Positions 1 to 9,051 of a stretch of 11,864 bases of DNA are shown here, piece by piece (the stretch's first letter is position 1; each line of letters starts with the position of its first letter). The notes beneath the pieces are model-generated. The model was not told where the DNA came from and did not search any database. It was given only the letters and a program-made list of their open reading frames with translations. Source of the DNA: Hondaea fermentalgiana (Eukaryota; Sar; Bigyra; Thraustochytrida; Thraustochytriidae); contig NPFB01000007.1 in the NCBI GenBank assembly GCA_014084085.1, positions 1 through 11,864 on the forward strand, read 5' to 3'. Both the position numbers and the translations under genes were made by a program.

Positions 1-1
1 T

Positions 2-250
2 GGGCGTCAGGAGAACCTTTCTCCCCGCGTCGAGAACCTCATGATTTGGTTTCTCACGGCTGCTTCCAAGGCCCTGAAGAAACGGCGGGAACAGCTCGCG
101 AAAATGCAGACCGAGCTTGTTGGCAAAGGAGCTGCCGGTGCAGCCGTGGTCAAGGCTGCCAAAGAGCGTCTCGTGCATCTTTCCGAGTCGCCTCTTCAGG
201 GAGAATCGATGGCAGACCTCGCTACGGCTGCGAGCTCTGCAGTGGCTTAA
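2..250 (+). CDS. 3' end of an unidentified gene (partial)
   Basis: An open frame runs from the left edge to a TAA at 248-250, giving the last 82 or so residues of a protein whose start lies outside the window. The visible part is rich in Ala, Lys, Glu and Leu and looks helical, with a basic stretch (ALKKRREQLAKMQ) and an alanine-rich end (LATAASSAVA). The Met codon at 41 is in frame, but the frame is already open upstream of it, so I treat it as internal. I do not recognise the family. The gene converges on the Roco gene, whose stop is about 290 bases away. The short length and lack of a motif leave some chance that this frame is not coding. Confidence 0.4.
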   Translation, partial: GRQENLSPRVENLMIWFLTAASKALKKRREQLAKMQTELVGKGAAGAAVVKAAKERLVHLSESPLQGESMADLATAASSAVA

Positions 251-540
251 CTTCAAGGTCCACTACTATCGTTAGACGCGATCAAAGATCTGGCTGACAC
301 GAGGCTTGGATCTGAAATTGATCACGGCTGGTGAAGGCGCAAAGCGAGCTCGTGCTTGAGAACTTCGTTCAAGACAAGAAGAAGAGAAAAAGCCTTTAGA
401 AATCTGTGACGAAAGTTTGCATGTACATGTGCCAAAACTCGGCAAACGCAAGACGCGGCATCTGCGAACTTAAACAAAAAGAAAGCAGAAATCGAAATGA
501 ATAAATTATGGTTCTGCTACAGCCTCCGCTTGCAGTAAAT
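251..540. other. Convergent intergenic region (3' UTRs)
   Basis: This stretch lies between two stop codons facing each other and should hold the 3' untranslated ends of both genes. It is A-rich around 360-505, with short A and T runs, but I see no canonical AATAAA signal placed clearly for either gene and no conserved open frame. Confidence 0.5.
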
Positions 541-3500
541 TCATATCCCTCGCCTTCGCTTCCGCTCTCGCTTCGCCCTTTCTCGATAATCTTCATCGGT
601 GTCACTGTTACTGCTGAACAAGTCTGCAAAACTTTGGTCATCTTCAAGCTCAATCCTTCTCCTCTTTCCACGTGCTCCAGCGACCTTCTCGTCCCCCTCG
701 TCAATAAATTTCATTTCTGTTGAGACGATGTTGCTCTCGTTTTGGTCATCAGATCTACTCGATGCACTTGTACTCGCGACTGCTATATCTGCCGCTACCG
801 ACGTCTTTTCAGCTTTCTTGGCATCGTCATCATGTTCTGCTGCTTCAGGAGGCTTCGTTGCATCCTCTTGCAAGCCAATGGCCTGTCTGATCGACCATAC
901 AAGAGCATCCACCTCGTCTGGCTGGCCCCCGTTCAGCATTCGAACATACAAAGGATTGCCACTCCACGATATCCCGAAACGACCCTCCCACGTGCCCATG
1001 TCCACCATCTCTTTGTCCAATACACAAGGGATCATACTCGCGGGCTTTACACGCTGAAGAGCATAACAGAACTCGTCTCGGCAGTTGTCAAGCTCTGTCC
1101 TTCCTTTATTGACCTTCCTCATGTACTCTTGGGTCACGAAGACCACGACCGCTTTGCACCGGTCAATGCCATCTGCCATCGAATCGAGAACCTCTGTGCC
1201 AATGTCTTTCTCATCGAGCCAACAGCGGGTTCCCCGAATCTCGAGTGCATCCGCGATAGCCCTCACCTTTCCATGGACCTTCTTGTTCTCACCCCAGGCA
1301 TGCGACAGGAAGACGTCGAAAGGCTTGGCATCATTAGTGACAGATGAATACAAGCCTCGTGCGGCCTCACCATCCTCTACAAATGGCGAGAACAGTGCCA
1401 AAGAAAGACGTATTCCCCTTTGTAATGAGGGAACCTCGTTGTTTGTTGCATCTGCAAATGCATTGACAGAGGCACATGCATCTTCGCTATCTGAGCCGTC
1501 AGAGCTGAGAAAGAGTTTCGGTCCGAGATTCCCTCTCATGAAAGACGCGTCGATGCTCTCCAGACAATGCTGGAGAATCTTGACATGACTCTTCAGACTT
1601 TTCTTCGCGGATTTCTTGAAGTGAAGCGTCACCCGCCTGCCACTTGTTTCCAGAATCATGTCCACATTTTCAAAGGCAATACTCGCAAAGTCGGAGAATA
1701 CAACACCATTTCTCACGCCCACGAGGCCCGGCAAACTCTGTATGAGACTGGCAATGAAGCGTTGGAACACGCCTTTGGGGAGGACTTTGAACTTGATATA
1801 AGCCAAAGCGCGTTGCTCGCCCAGGCCACAAAGTGCTTCTGTCCTTACGTCATTCTTCACTGGTTGCAAAAGGCTCGGTATCAGAAGTGCACCCTCCTTG
1901 TCGACGATATCACCATCCTCGTCGACATCATCGATCCAAGGACTCGAGCATGCCAACAGCATTGCGTGCATTAGCTCAACGAGATATTCAATCGGCTGCC
2001 CTTGCCATAGCCACTCTAGTAGTTGCCGACTGGCAACTCCACGTTCTGACCAGACATCGAGCGCATCTCGTAGATTGCTCGGCAGTTTTCCTTGATGCAA
2101 CAGCTTCTTCTTGTGCCTTTTCATGTGATTCATGCTGGGGTCGCAGATGACACGCGAGAGGTTTTTCAATAACCATTGCGGCCGAATCACGACAATCTGT
2201 CGCAGCACCTCATGTTGGCCTGTCGTCAGGTGCACAAGCACGCCGAGTTCATGCATGTACTTGAGCATCTTGGACACGTCTTCTTTCGAAATGTGGCAAT
2301 ATATTGTTGCCAGTCTTTCCACATCATCCAGCGACAAGTAATCCTTGTCTTGCGAGAGCAGCTTCTCCAAGCAGTAGGACCATCGTAATGGGACCTTCTT
2401 CTTGACAAATTCCTTGTCAGCAACCGCCTTCGAAAGCGATTCGCGAAGCGACCTGACCCAATTGTGCTTGCCATCCCGATCGGTGTTGTCGATCGGGAAA
2501 AACCAGAGCTGTGCTTCGTCATTCAGTAGCACAACGGGCTTTGCAGCACACCGTCTAAGAACGTCTGAATCTAAGATGTGTTCGATTTCCTCGTGCTCCT
2601 TAGAGTCCGGTACCTGGTCAAGATATGTCCCCACAAGGGCAATGTTAGCATCTGGTGCATGTAGACGAATGGAGTCGATCCAGAAGCGAAGCGTCTCCAA
2701 GGAATCTTCTTGCGAGGCGAGCTTGGTGTACTCTATCTCGTCGATCCTATCTTTGACACGCTCCTTGCCTAGAATCTCGCGCATGTCGAAAACCAGCACG
2801 TAGACGCCGTATTGCGTCAAGAACAGATGGTGTAGGGCGTAAAAGACTTCCTGTCCACCATAATCCCAGATCGTGAAGCTAATCTCCTCGTCTGGCTTGT
2901 CGGCTTGCTTCTTTATATGGAGACGAAGCGGTGTACGCACGGCTTTGGCAATCTCGCTTTTGTCAAAGAATACCATCGATGCACGACTCGAGGTGGACTT
3001 TCGAGAAGATTCAGTGGGGTTCAGATCATCTTTCGACGAGTGCTGGAGGAGACCCTCGGCAACGTCCTGCCGACGGTATTTGCACTTTGCAAATTGCTCG
3101 CCAAGATCAGCGTCACCGAATTGTTTGCGCTCTTTCCAGTCCCGCGTGCGCATCAACTTGAGTTCCACCCCAATTGTTGAGTCATGATCGGGATTATAAG
3201 ATTGTCCTAGAAGCGTGCGAATCGTCGATGTCTTGCCTGCGGCGCCTTTGCCCACAACCATGAGCTTGGCACGACCCCAGCGTACCTTTTCATCAGCCAA
3301 GAGTGCCTTATAGGCGGCTGTGCGGAGACCTTTTAGCTCGTCCTCCACGAGATTTACTCGAGCCTCAATACGAGCAAGGATGTCGGGGGAAATACGGCGC
3401 CAAGACAAACTGTTTGGGATTTTTGGCTCGTGAGCATTCAGTTGTCATTTTATACATCGAGTGCCACAGTGTCAGCATTATGAAAACGTACCCTAGTCCT

Positions 3501-5233
3501 TGAAGAATTTCGTTGCTCTCCAACGCAGTCGCAAGTGCCTCCGCTCCCGCGTCGCCAATATTGTTTTTAAACAAGCTGTGAATTGGCGAAGCGAACGTCA
3601 GCGGAACGCAGGCCGTGCCACTCCAAGTCTTTCTGCAACGTACCTTAAAAAAGTCAAGAGCGACTTGTTTTTGGTCAGAGCATCCGCCAGCGCCTTTGCG
3701 CCATCGTCGCCGATTTTGTTATAATTCAGCCTGTGTTTGTTTATCAAGGCAAACGTGCATGGCATCAGGCAAGAACGGAAAACGACAGCGTTGCGCATCA
3801 GTTGGTACGATAAGATAATTGCAACGTGCTTGCTGTTCAGTCATTCTTGCTCCTAGCGTATAATATTTCTATCTTCACTTTTACTTACCAGAGCGTCTGC
3901 AAGGACGAGTTCTTCGGAAGCGCATCTCCCAGCGCCTTTGCGCCATCATCGCCGATTTCGTTATCCTTAAGCCTGCGTTTGTACATCATAGGTGAATGTC
4001 GTGAACCAAAACGTGCAGAGCGAGGTATAGAAACCATTGATAGCAGCATTACGCATCCGTTTGGTGTGATAAGATCATTGCAACGTGCTTGCTGGTCAGT
4101 CGCATTTGCTCCTTGCGCAAAGTCCTTCTTTTTCCCCACTGCTACTTACCAGAGCGTCTGCAATGACGAGTTTTTCGCGAGCGCATCTGCTAGCGCCTTT
4201 GCGCCATCATCGCCGATGGTGCTTTCCGAAAAACTGCGTTTGTGCATCATGGACAAGGCCGTGAACCAAAATGTGAATGGCGTGGTGTTAGAACCATTGA
4301 CGGTAACATTAAGCATCCGTTCAATGTGATGCGATTATTGCAACGTGCTTGCTGGTTAGTCGCTCTTGCTCCTTGCGCGCAGTTCTTCTTTCCCCACTGT
4401 CACTTACTCCAGCTCCTGCAATGACGAGTTCTTCGCGAGCGCATCTGTTAACGCCTTTACGCCATCATCGCCGATGTTGCTATCTCTCAGCCTGCGTTCG
4501 TGCGTCATGGATAATGTCGTGAACCAAAGTGTGCATGGCGTGGTGAAAGTACCATTGACAGCAGCATCATGCATTCATTTGGTATGAAAAGATTATTGCA
4601 TCGTGCTTGCTGGTCAGTCGCTCGTGCTTACTCCAGCACAGTCCCACTTTCCTCAGTGTTACTTACCCCAGCATCTGCAGGGACGAGTTATTCGCGAGCG
4701 CATCTGCTAGCGCCTTTGCGCCATCATCGCCGACGTTGCTTTCATAAAATCTGTATTCGTGCGTCATAGACATTATCGTGAACCAAAATGTGCATGGCGT
4801 GGTGCAAGAACCATTAACAGGAACATTATGCATCCGTTTGATGTGATGCGATCATTGCAAGGTGCTTGCTGGTCAGTCGCTCTTGCTCCTTGCGCACAGT
4901 CCTTCTGTCATCACTGTTACCTACATCAGCTTCTGCAATGACGAGTTCTTCGCGAGCGCATCTGCTAGCGCCTTTACGCCATCATCGCCGGTTTTTACAT
5001 CCTTTAAAAGGCTGCGTTCATACATTGTTGACGATGAGGTAAAAACGGAGAGTCACCAAAGAAGACAACAAATCATGGTCGAGCATACGTTTGGAGAAGA
5101 TATTATCATGATCATGCCGGTCAGCCTATATCATCTCTTGCAAGTACATGTCGCCATTGACGCACCATAATTCTTTGATGCCCTCGGACATTAATTTGAT
5201 CGCATCCTCAATACTCGACGCGTATGATATCAT
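541..5233 (-). CDS. LRR-Roc-COR-TIR protein (Roco family, receptor-like)
   Basis: Spliced exons, 5' to 3' on the minus strand: 5233-5166, 5011-4925, 4750-4667, 4491-4408, 4233-4150, 3972-3889, 3730-3644, 3575-3492, 3409-541. Together they give 3531 nt (1176 residues plus TGA), and all eight introns are phase 2. Residues 23-220 are seven RI/NLRC3-type LRRs (core IGDDGAKALADALAKN). Roc GTPase: P-loop GKGAAGKTS with Lys280, switch TIGVEL, G3 WDYGGQE (Asp403), G4 GTYLD (482-485; LRRK2 has GTHLD). COR covers about 560-900. TIR covers about 916-1066 (DVFLSHAW, BB-loop LDEKDIG, Glu1000 in RDEFCYAL). The tail is acidic and Ser-rich with basic clusters (GKRRR, KRERKRRRG). No kinase domain follows COR. 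By analogy, LRRs sense, Roc-COR switches and TIR signals or cleaves NAD. The first exon is the weakest part: its donor GTGCGT is non-standard, GTACTT about 26 bases downstream would also be phase 2, and an in-frame Met at 5344 is an alternative start. Confidence 0.85.
3731..5011 (-). repeat. Tandem LRR exon-intron cassettes, 258-261 bp unit
   Basis: Exon starts at 5011, 4750, 4491, 4233 and 3972 are 261, 259, 258 and 261 bases apart. The introns repeat as well as the exons: a core close to attgcaacgtgcttgctg on the plus strand recurs at about 3818, 4077, 4337, 4595 and 4854, inside successive introns. Each full unit is one LRR exon of 84 or 87 nt plus an intron of 158-177 nt with strong similarity across its length. 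The two introns nearest the Roc exon (3576-3643, 68 nt; 3410-3491, 82 nt) and the first intron (5012-5165) share little of this sequence, so the array has edges. This points to fairly recent duplication of whole genomic cassettes rather than ancient LRR divergence. Confidence 0.9.
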
Positions 5234-6572
5234 TGTTTCTCTCTGAGTTAGTCTTTCAGAATAACGAGTTTGCGCGAGACAACAATGAAGGGGTACGCTC
5301 GACGCGCTGGAGCTCCTCGGGTGTCTCCGAAGATTGCGAGGCACGCGGCCAGATAAGTCAAGAGCTAGAAAGTAAGACGTGAGGTGGGGTCGCGATCCCC
5401 AATCCGCGAGCTCAGAGGAGCTGCGCGCACGTCAAGCGAGACGCAAAGTACCGCCTCGCAGTCGGCTTGACGCAACGAGCAGACAGCACGACGGGCAGGA
5501 CAGGCTGAGGCCCTTGCAGCATATGAGCGGCACGTGACAGGCTGTTCGATCTTTACCGTTATTGATTTTTCGTGATGAGAATCGAAATGAGTTTTGCAGA
5601 CCGCGGCGAAGATTTACAAAGCCGCCTGTGATGATTTCGAGACGGTAAATATCATATCCTAAATAGGATGCGCCATGAGCCCAGCGTCCTGCTTCTTGTT
5701 GGGGATTGAATTTGGATTGGCGTACTTTTCGTTTTCGACAATTCTGTGCCCTCGGAGAAGACAGAAGCCATTTTCCATCGAAAAGTCACCCTCGCCATCC
5801 TCTAGCTCCTTGGCTCAATGAAGTATCTGTACATTGTGCATTGCTCGAAGAGAGCGTAGCCATGGCCAGCGGCAGCATGATGACTGTGTAAATTTTTCGT
5901 CGTATCGTTGCCGCGGCGCAGCAACACTGTCCAGAGCCAGGCAACTTGGTCCACCTGCTGGCCTGATTAAAAACTTAGCCAAAGGAAGCATGCCGCGTTG
6001 TGAAAAAGCTCTCAAGCGCGGGCGATTGATTTGGCAGAAAAAGGAAACCCGCCAGCGCCAGGACAAGCTCAGTTGTTTCGCGATTGAGGGCTTCTATTGA
6101 GTTGTAGCCGAACGCAAGAGGTGAGCTTTCTGCTATCGTTCTCGATCACAATCGCGGTCCCCTTCTGGAAAACTTTCAATCGCCAACTTGGGTCCCAGTT
6201 AAGAACGCACTCCGCCGACATCCGTGTACCTTCAAGACTTAATCTGAATTTCTTTACAGACATCACAGCGTAGTTCATGAGCCCATCATGCCCGAAACCT
6301 GACTGCGAGTATACCAATGCCTTGCAAAACCCGAAACCACAGAGTTCGAGCTTGAAGAAGCCACGTGCGAGGTGGGTCGGGCGGGGGCTGCTCTTCGTCT
6401 GCCAGACCAGCGCGGCGCCCAGGCCAGCCAGCTAGCCTGCCTGCCTGCCCGCACGCACGCTGACCAGGCAGCCGCGGCCAATCGGCGTAGATAGACAGTT
6501 GAGATCCTCGGGCGAGAAAGACAGAAACCCAACCCAACCATCGCGCACTCTCGAGAGCGCGCAGAAGCAAGC
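5234..6572. other. Intergenic region between divergent Roco and EME1-like genes
   Basis: About 1.3 kb should hold both promoters and 5' leaders. Visible items are an 8-bp inverted repeat (CGTCAAGC at 5430-5437, GCTTGACG at 5465-5472, 27-nt spacer), a CArG-like box at 5658-5667, and a (TGCC)n-like run around 6435-6452 just before the EME1-like start. The palindrome atgatatcat (5224-5233) overlaps the proposed Roco start codon. Small open frames occur on both strands (for example 6069-6317 minus), but none has a family signature, and I do not call a gene here. Confidence 0.55.
5658..5667. promoter_or_regulatory. CArG-type box (possible MADS/SRF site)
   Basis: The sequence CCTAAATAGG fits CC(A/T)6GG exactly and sits in a slightly longer inverted repeat (ATCCTA, two bases, TAGGAT). 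CArG boxes bind SRF/MADS-domain factors in many eukaryotes. It lies about 425 bases upstream of the proposed Roco start and 905 upstream of the EME1-like start. A match is expected by chance in roughly one of twelve stretches this long, so function is only suggested. Confidence 0.2.
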
Positions 6573-8537
6573 ATGAGCAGCGCGGCCGGCGTCGTGGACC
6601 TTGTGGATCTTGACGCTGACGACGACAGCGAGGAGGACGAGGATGAGAACGGATGCGCGGGAAATGTACTGGGACTCAGTCCGAAGCCCGCGATAAAGTC
6701 CAAGAAAGGACCGGAAGCGTCAGCACGACAAGCAGGTATGGTGCGAAAGGGACTCGACCTCGCCTTGTCCTCCTCCGAGGACGAAGACGACGACGACGAC
6801 GAGGACAACAATGGCAATGGTGACATTGTGAGGTTGGGCAACACGGTTAGCCAAAGCAAAATTGAGAATGAGGCTGATGAAGAAGACGAGGGCGACGAAG
6901 AAGACGATGAAAGCATTCAAGTTCTCCGTGCTGCTGCCTCAAAATTGACCTCTTATACACAGTCCTTGTCGAGCCCAACGCCGCTTCGCGCAGAAGCTGA
7001 AGTCATATCGCTTGTCACTACAGAAAAGAAGAAGACCACCTCAAGGATGGCAACCAGCCCCGTGAGCGTTCTCTCCGTCTCGCCAGTGGTGTCACCGACG
7101 CGAAAGCGTGGGCGTTCAACAACTGACACAATAGACGATGAATATCGAGGGCAATCAACTGCACGGAGATTTGAAGAGACGCCAAGAGCCAAGCTTTCCT
7201 CGACTGTCTCGTTCGCAACCTCAACTTTCACATCAACAGTCACTTCTTCTTCTTCTTCTTCATCATCATCATCATCATCATCATCGGTACTCTACAGCAG
7301 TGCACAGGCATATGGATCGGGTCCGCAACATGCTCCCGCGCCTCCTGCTTTAAAGCCTGACATTTCCGAAAAGAAATTGGAAGGTCTCACAAAGGCAGAA
7401 GCAAGAGAAGCTATGCGTAAAGCGAAAGCAGAGGAAAAGGCGAGGAAGAAACGCCACCAAGCGGAGTGCAAGCTCGGCCGATGGATCAAGAATGGCAAGC
7501 ACGCGCAAGCAGAAGTAGTGGCCGTCTTTAGCCCAAGATTCGCGCAAACAGATCAGGGCCGAGCGCTCCAAGGCATGTGTATCGCTGAAGACATTGACTT
7601 TGTTGTCGAATCCGGCTTTCGATCGTCGTGCATGGTAACCTTTGCGCACCGCCCGTTCCTTAAGAGCACAGACAATCCCGACTCGGCGGGATTTCAACTC
7701 AAGAACGGGATCACCACCAAACCCGAGCCTGTGGTGGATGCCAAGGCGGCGCCGTGTCTCATGAGCAATGCCGCTCTTCTCTTTTGGGACGCTGATGATT
7801 TCGTCATGCGGCTCTGTCGAGATTTGGAAGGTTATGCTTCACTTGAAGTGGTCATATCTAGCGCGCTTGCCGATTGGACTCGCATTGTCACCAGTGGTCG
7901 ACCTCGCAGCAAATTTACCAAAGATCAGCCCAAGCTCATTGTAGTCTTACGTGGCGCAAATGAGGCTGTTCTCTCTGCGCAAAAACGTGCGCGAGCCCAG
8001 AAGAAGACGTCGCAAGAGTCTGCTGATCAACTTGTGAACCCTGATCGTGCAACTCAAAGTGCACTCACCGATGCGCTCTCGTGGCTCTACGTCGCGTACG
8101 GATGTGAGAGCCGCGTGCTGCTCAACGATCAGGACAAGACCAATGAGCTCTTTCGAGACTACGCATTTGCGATCATGAGTGCATTACATTATCGTCCAAA
8201 GACTGCAGTAGAGGTACTCGCGGAGTTCAAGGGAGCGGGAGGACGTGACGCAGATTGGGGCACCAACTGCGAGCGTGGCGAGTATGTGTCGCACATGTGG
8301 TATCTCATGCTCCTCTGCGTCCTTGGAGACGTCGGCGCGCGGCGCGTGTTGGAAGAATATCCATGTCTCCGGTCAATTACCGACGTCTACCTCGATTCGA
8401 CTCGACATGAGCATGAAAAGGAGCAATTGCTGGAGGATATTTTGTCTGGGTCAAGTTCCAGCGCAAAGTTCAGAAAGAAGTCTCGGGCTCTCTATCGTCT
8501 TTTTACCGCACGGGACCCGCATCTCCTCCTCAAGTAA
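6573..8537 (+). CDS. EME1: EME1-like subunit of a MUS81-type structure-specific endonuclease
   Basis: A single uninterrupted exon encodes 654 residues; the ATG has A at -3. Order: VVDLVDLD (7-14) followed by acidic runs (15-25, 69-78, 99-113); a Ser/Thr-rich linker with a 14-Ser tract (225-238); a charged Lys/Glu/Arg segment (265-298); then a globular part (about 310-654). The C-terminal half resembles EME1 in order and spacing: an ALTDALSWLYVAYGCE segment, a helical region with DYAFAIMSALHYRP, an acidic-Trp turn (DADWGTNCERGEYVSHMW), and a C-terminus with EQLLEDIL ... LFTARDPHLLL. The catalytic ERKxxxD signature of MUS81/XPF is absent, as expected for the non-catalytic partner. In known systems MUS81-EME1 cuts branched DNA such as flaps, stalled forks and nicked Holliday junctions in the nucleus. 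The family call rests on remembered similarity in the C-terminal half; the N-terminal 260 residues look disordered. Human EME1 is about 570 residues, so the extra length is mainly linker. Confidence 0.65.
   Translation: MSSAAGVVDLVDLDADDDSEEDEDENGCAGNVLGLSPKPAIKSKKGPEASARQAGMVRKGLDLALSSSEDEDDDDDEDNNGNGDIVRLGNTVSQSKIENEADEEDEGDEEDDESIQVLRAAASKLTSYTQSLSSPTPLRAEAEVISLVTTEKKKTTSRMATSPVSVLSVSPVVSPTRKRGRSTTDTIDDEYRGQSTARRFEETPRAKLSSTVSFATSTFTSTVTSSSSSSSSSSSSSSVLYSSAQAYGSGPQHAPAPPALKPDISEKKLEGLTKAEAREAMRKAKAEEKARKKRHQAECKLGRWIKNGKHAQAEVVAVFSPRFAQTDQGRALQGMCIAEDIDFVVESGFRSSCMVTFAHRPFLKSTDNPDSAGFQLKNGITTKPEPVVDAKAAPCLMSNAALLFWDADDFVMRLCRDLEGYASLEVVISSALADWTRIVTSGRPRSKFTKDQPKLIVVLRGANEAVLSAQKRARAQKKTSQESADQLVNPDRATQSALTDALSWLYVAYGCESRVLLNDQDKTNELFRDYAFAIMSALHYRPKTAVEVLAEFKGAGGRDADWGTNCERGEYVSHMWYLMLLCVLGDVGARRVLEEYPCLRSITDVYLDSTRHEHEKEQLLEDILSGSSSSAKFRKKSRALYRLFTARDPHLLLK
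7245..7286 (+). repeat. Coding serine trinucleotide repeat (TCT/TCA)n
   Basis: Fourteen consecutive serine codons in the EME1-like gene: a block of TCT followed by a block of TCA codons. The two homogeneous blocks suggest slippage, so the number of serines is likely to vary between strains without breaking the frame. Antisense open frames here are mirrors of this low-complexity stretch. Confidence 0.9.
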
Positions 8538-9051
8538 CTTGAAGTGTCATGGAAACCGTATTTGAGCGACACCATTCCAGAGCGCGACAAATGAATACGT
8601 ACGTACTAAGCACATTAGAACATTGTGGAGTGACAGACGAAGAAGGCTCAATTTGGTAGTACACGCGTAGATGTGTGACGAACCAGTTGCGCCAATCAGA
8701 CAAGCAAGCAAGGTTTGCGTTTTTCGTCGTCTCACTTCATTCACTTTACTTTTATAGAATCTAGGAGTAAAAGGTGAGATTACACACACCCAGATCAACG
8801 AGGCCTCGTTAGATTGAAATTGCAAGCGTGTTGCATCGCCTTGGGCGTGAAAATGCTTGCCATAACCCCTGATGGTCCATTCACGCAGAGAAGTAGGGGC
8901 TCAAGACCACGACACTTGCGCAAGAATTAGGAACGCGTGTTGCGGGCCACAAAGGCGATGGCCCGATAAATGCTTGCTGCAGTGTGGGGCTTTCAGGTCT
9001 GATGTGCGAAGCTTTCAAAACGGAGCAAGCAGACGAAAACGACTAAAAAAT
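8538..9051. other. Convergent intergenic region (3' UTRs)
   Basis: The 514 bases between the EME1-like stop and the RPB11 stop should carry both 3' ends. AT-rich patches occur near 8740-8765, but I see no clear AATAAA signal, RNA gene or repeat. A 92-codon minus frame (8547-8825) has no recognisable motif and is probably chance. Confidence 0.5.

Noticed and set aside
742..1347. 201-codon plus-strand frame inside the TIR-Roco gene
   Set aside because: It lies antisense to the clearly coding TIR and COR region and has no family signature.
3889..5011. Regularly spaced repeats resembling a CRISPR array or satellite
   Set aside because: The repeats translate as LRRs with GT..AG introns and constant phase; the unit is about 260 bp with 84-nt coding cores, unlike CRISPR.
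5126..5344. Roco protein starting at the Met at 5344
   Set aside because: The extra 37 residues are basic and low in motif content, while the Met at 5233 leads straight into the LRR region; kept only as an alternative.
6275..6916. 213-codon minus-strand frame rich in Ser
   Set aside because: It is the mirror of acidic GAC/GAG/GAA codons in the EME1-like gene, giving poly-Ser antisense; no motif.
6573..8537. MUS81 or XPF catalytic nuclease
   Set aside because: The ERKxxxD active-site signature is not present; the C-terminal half fits the non-catalytic EME1 partner.
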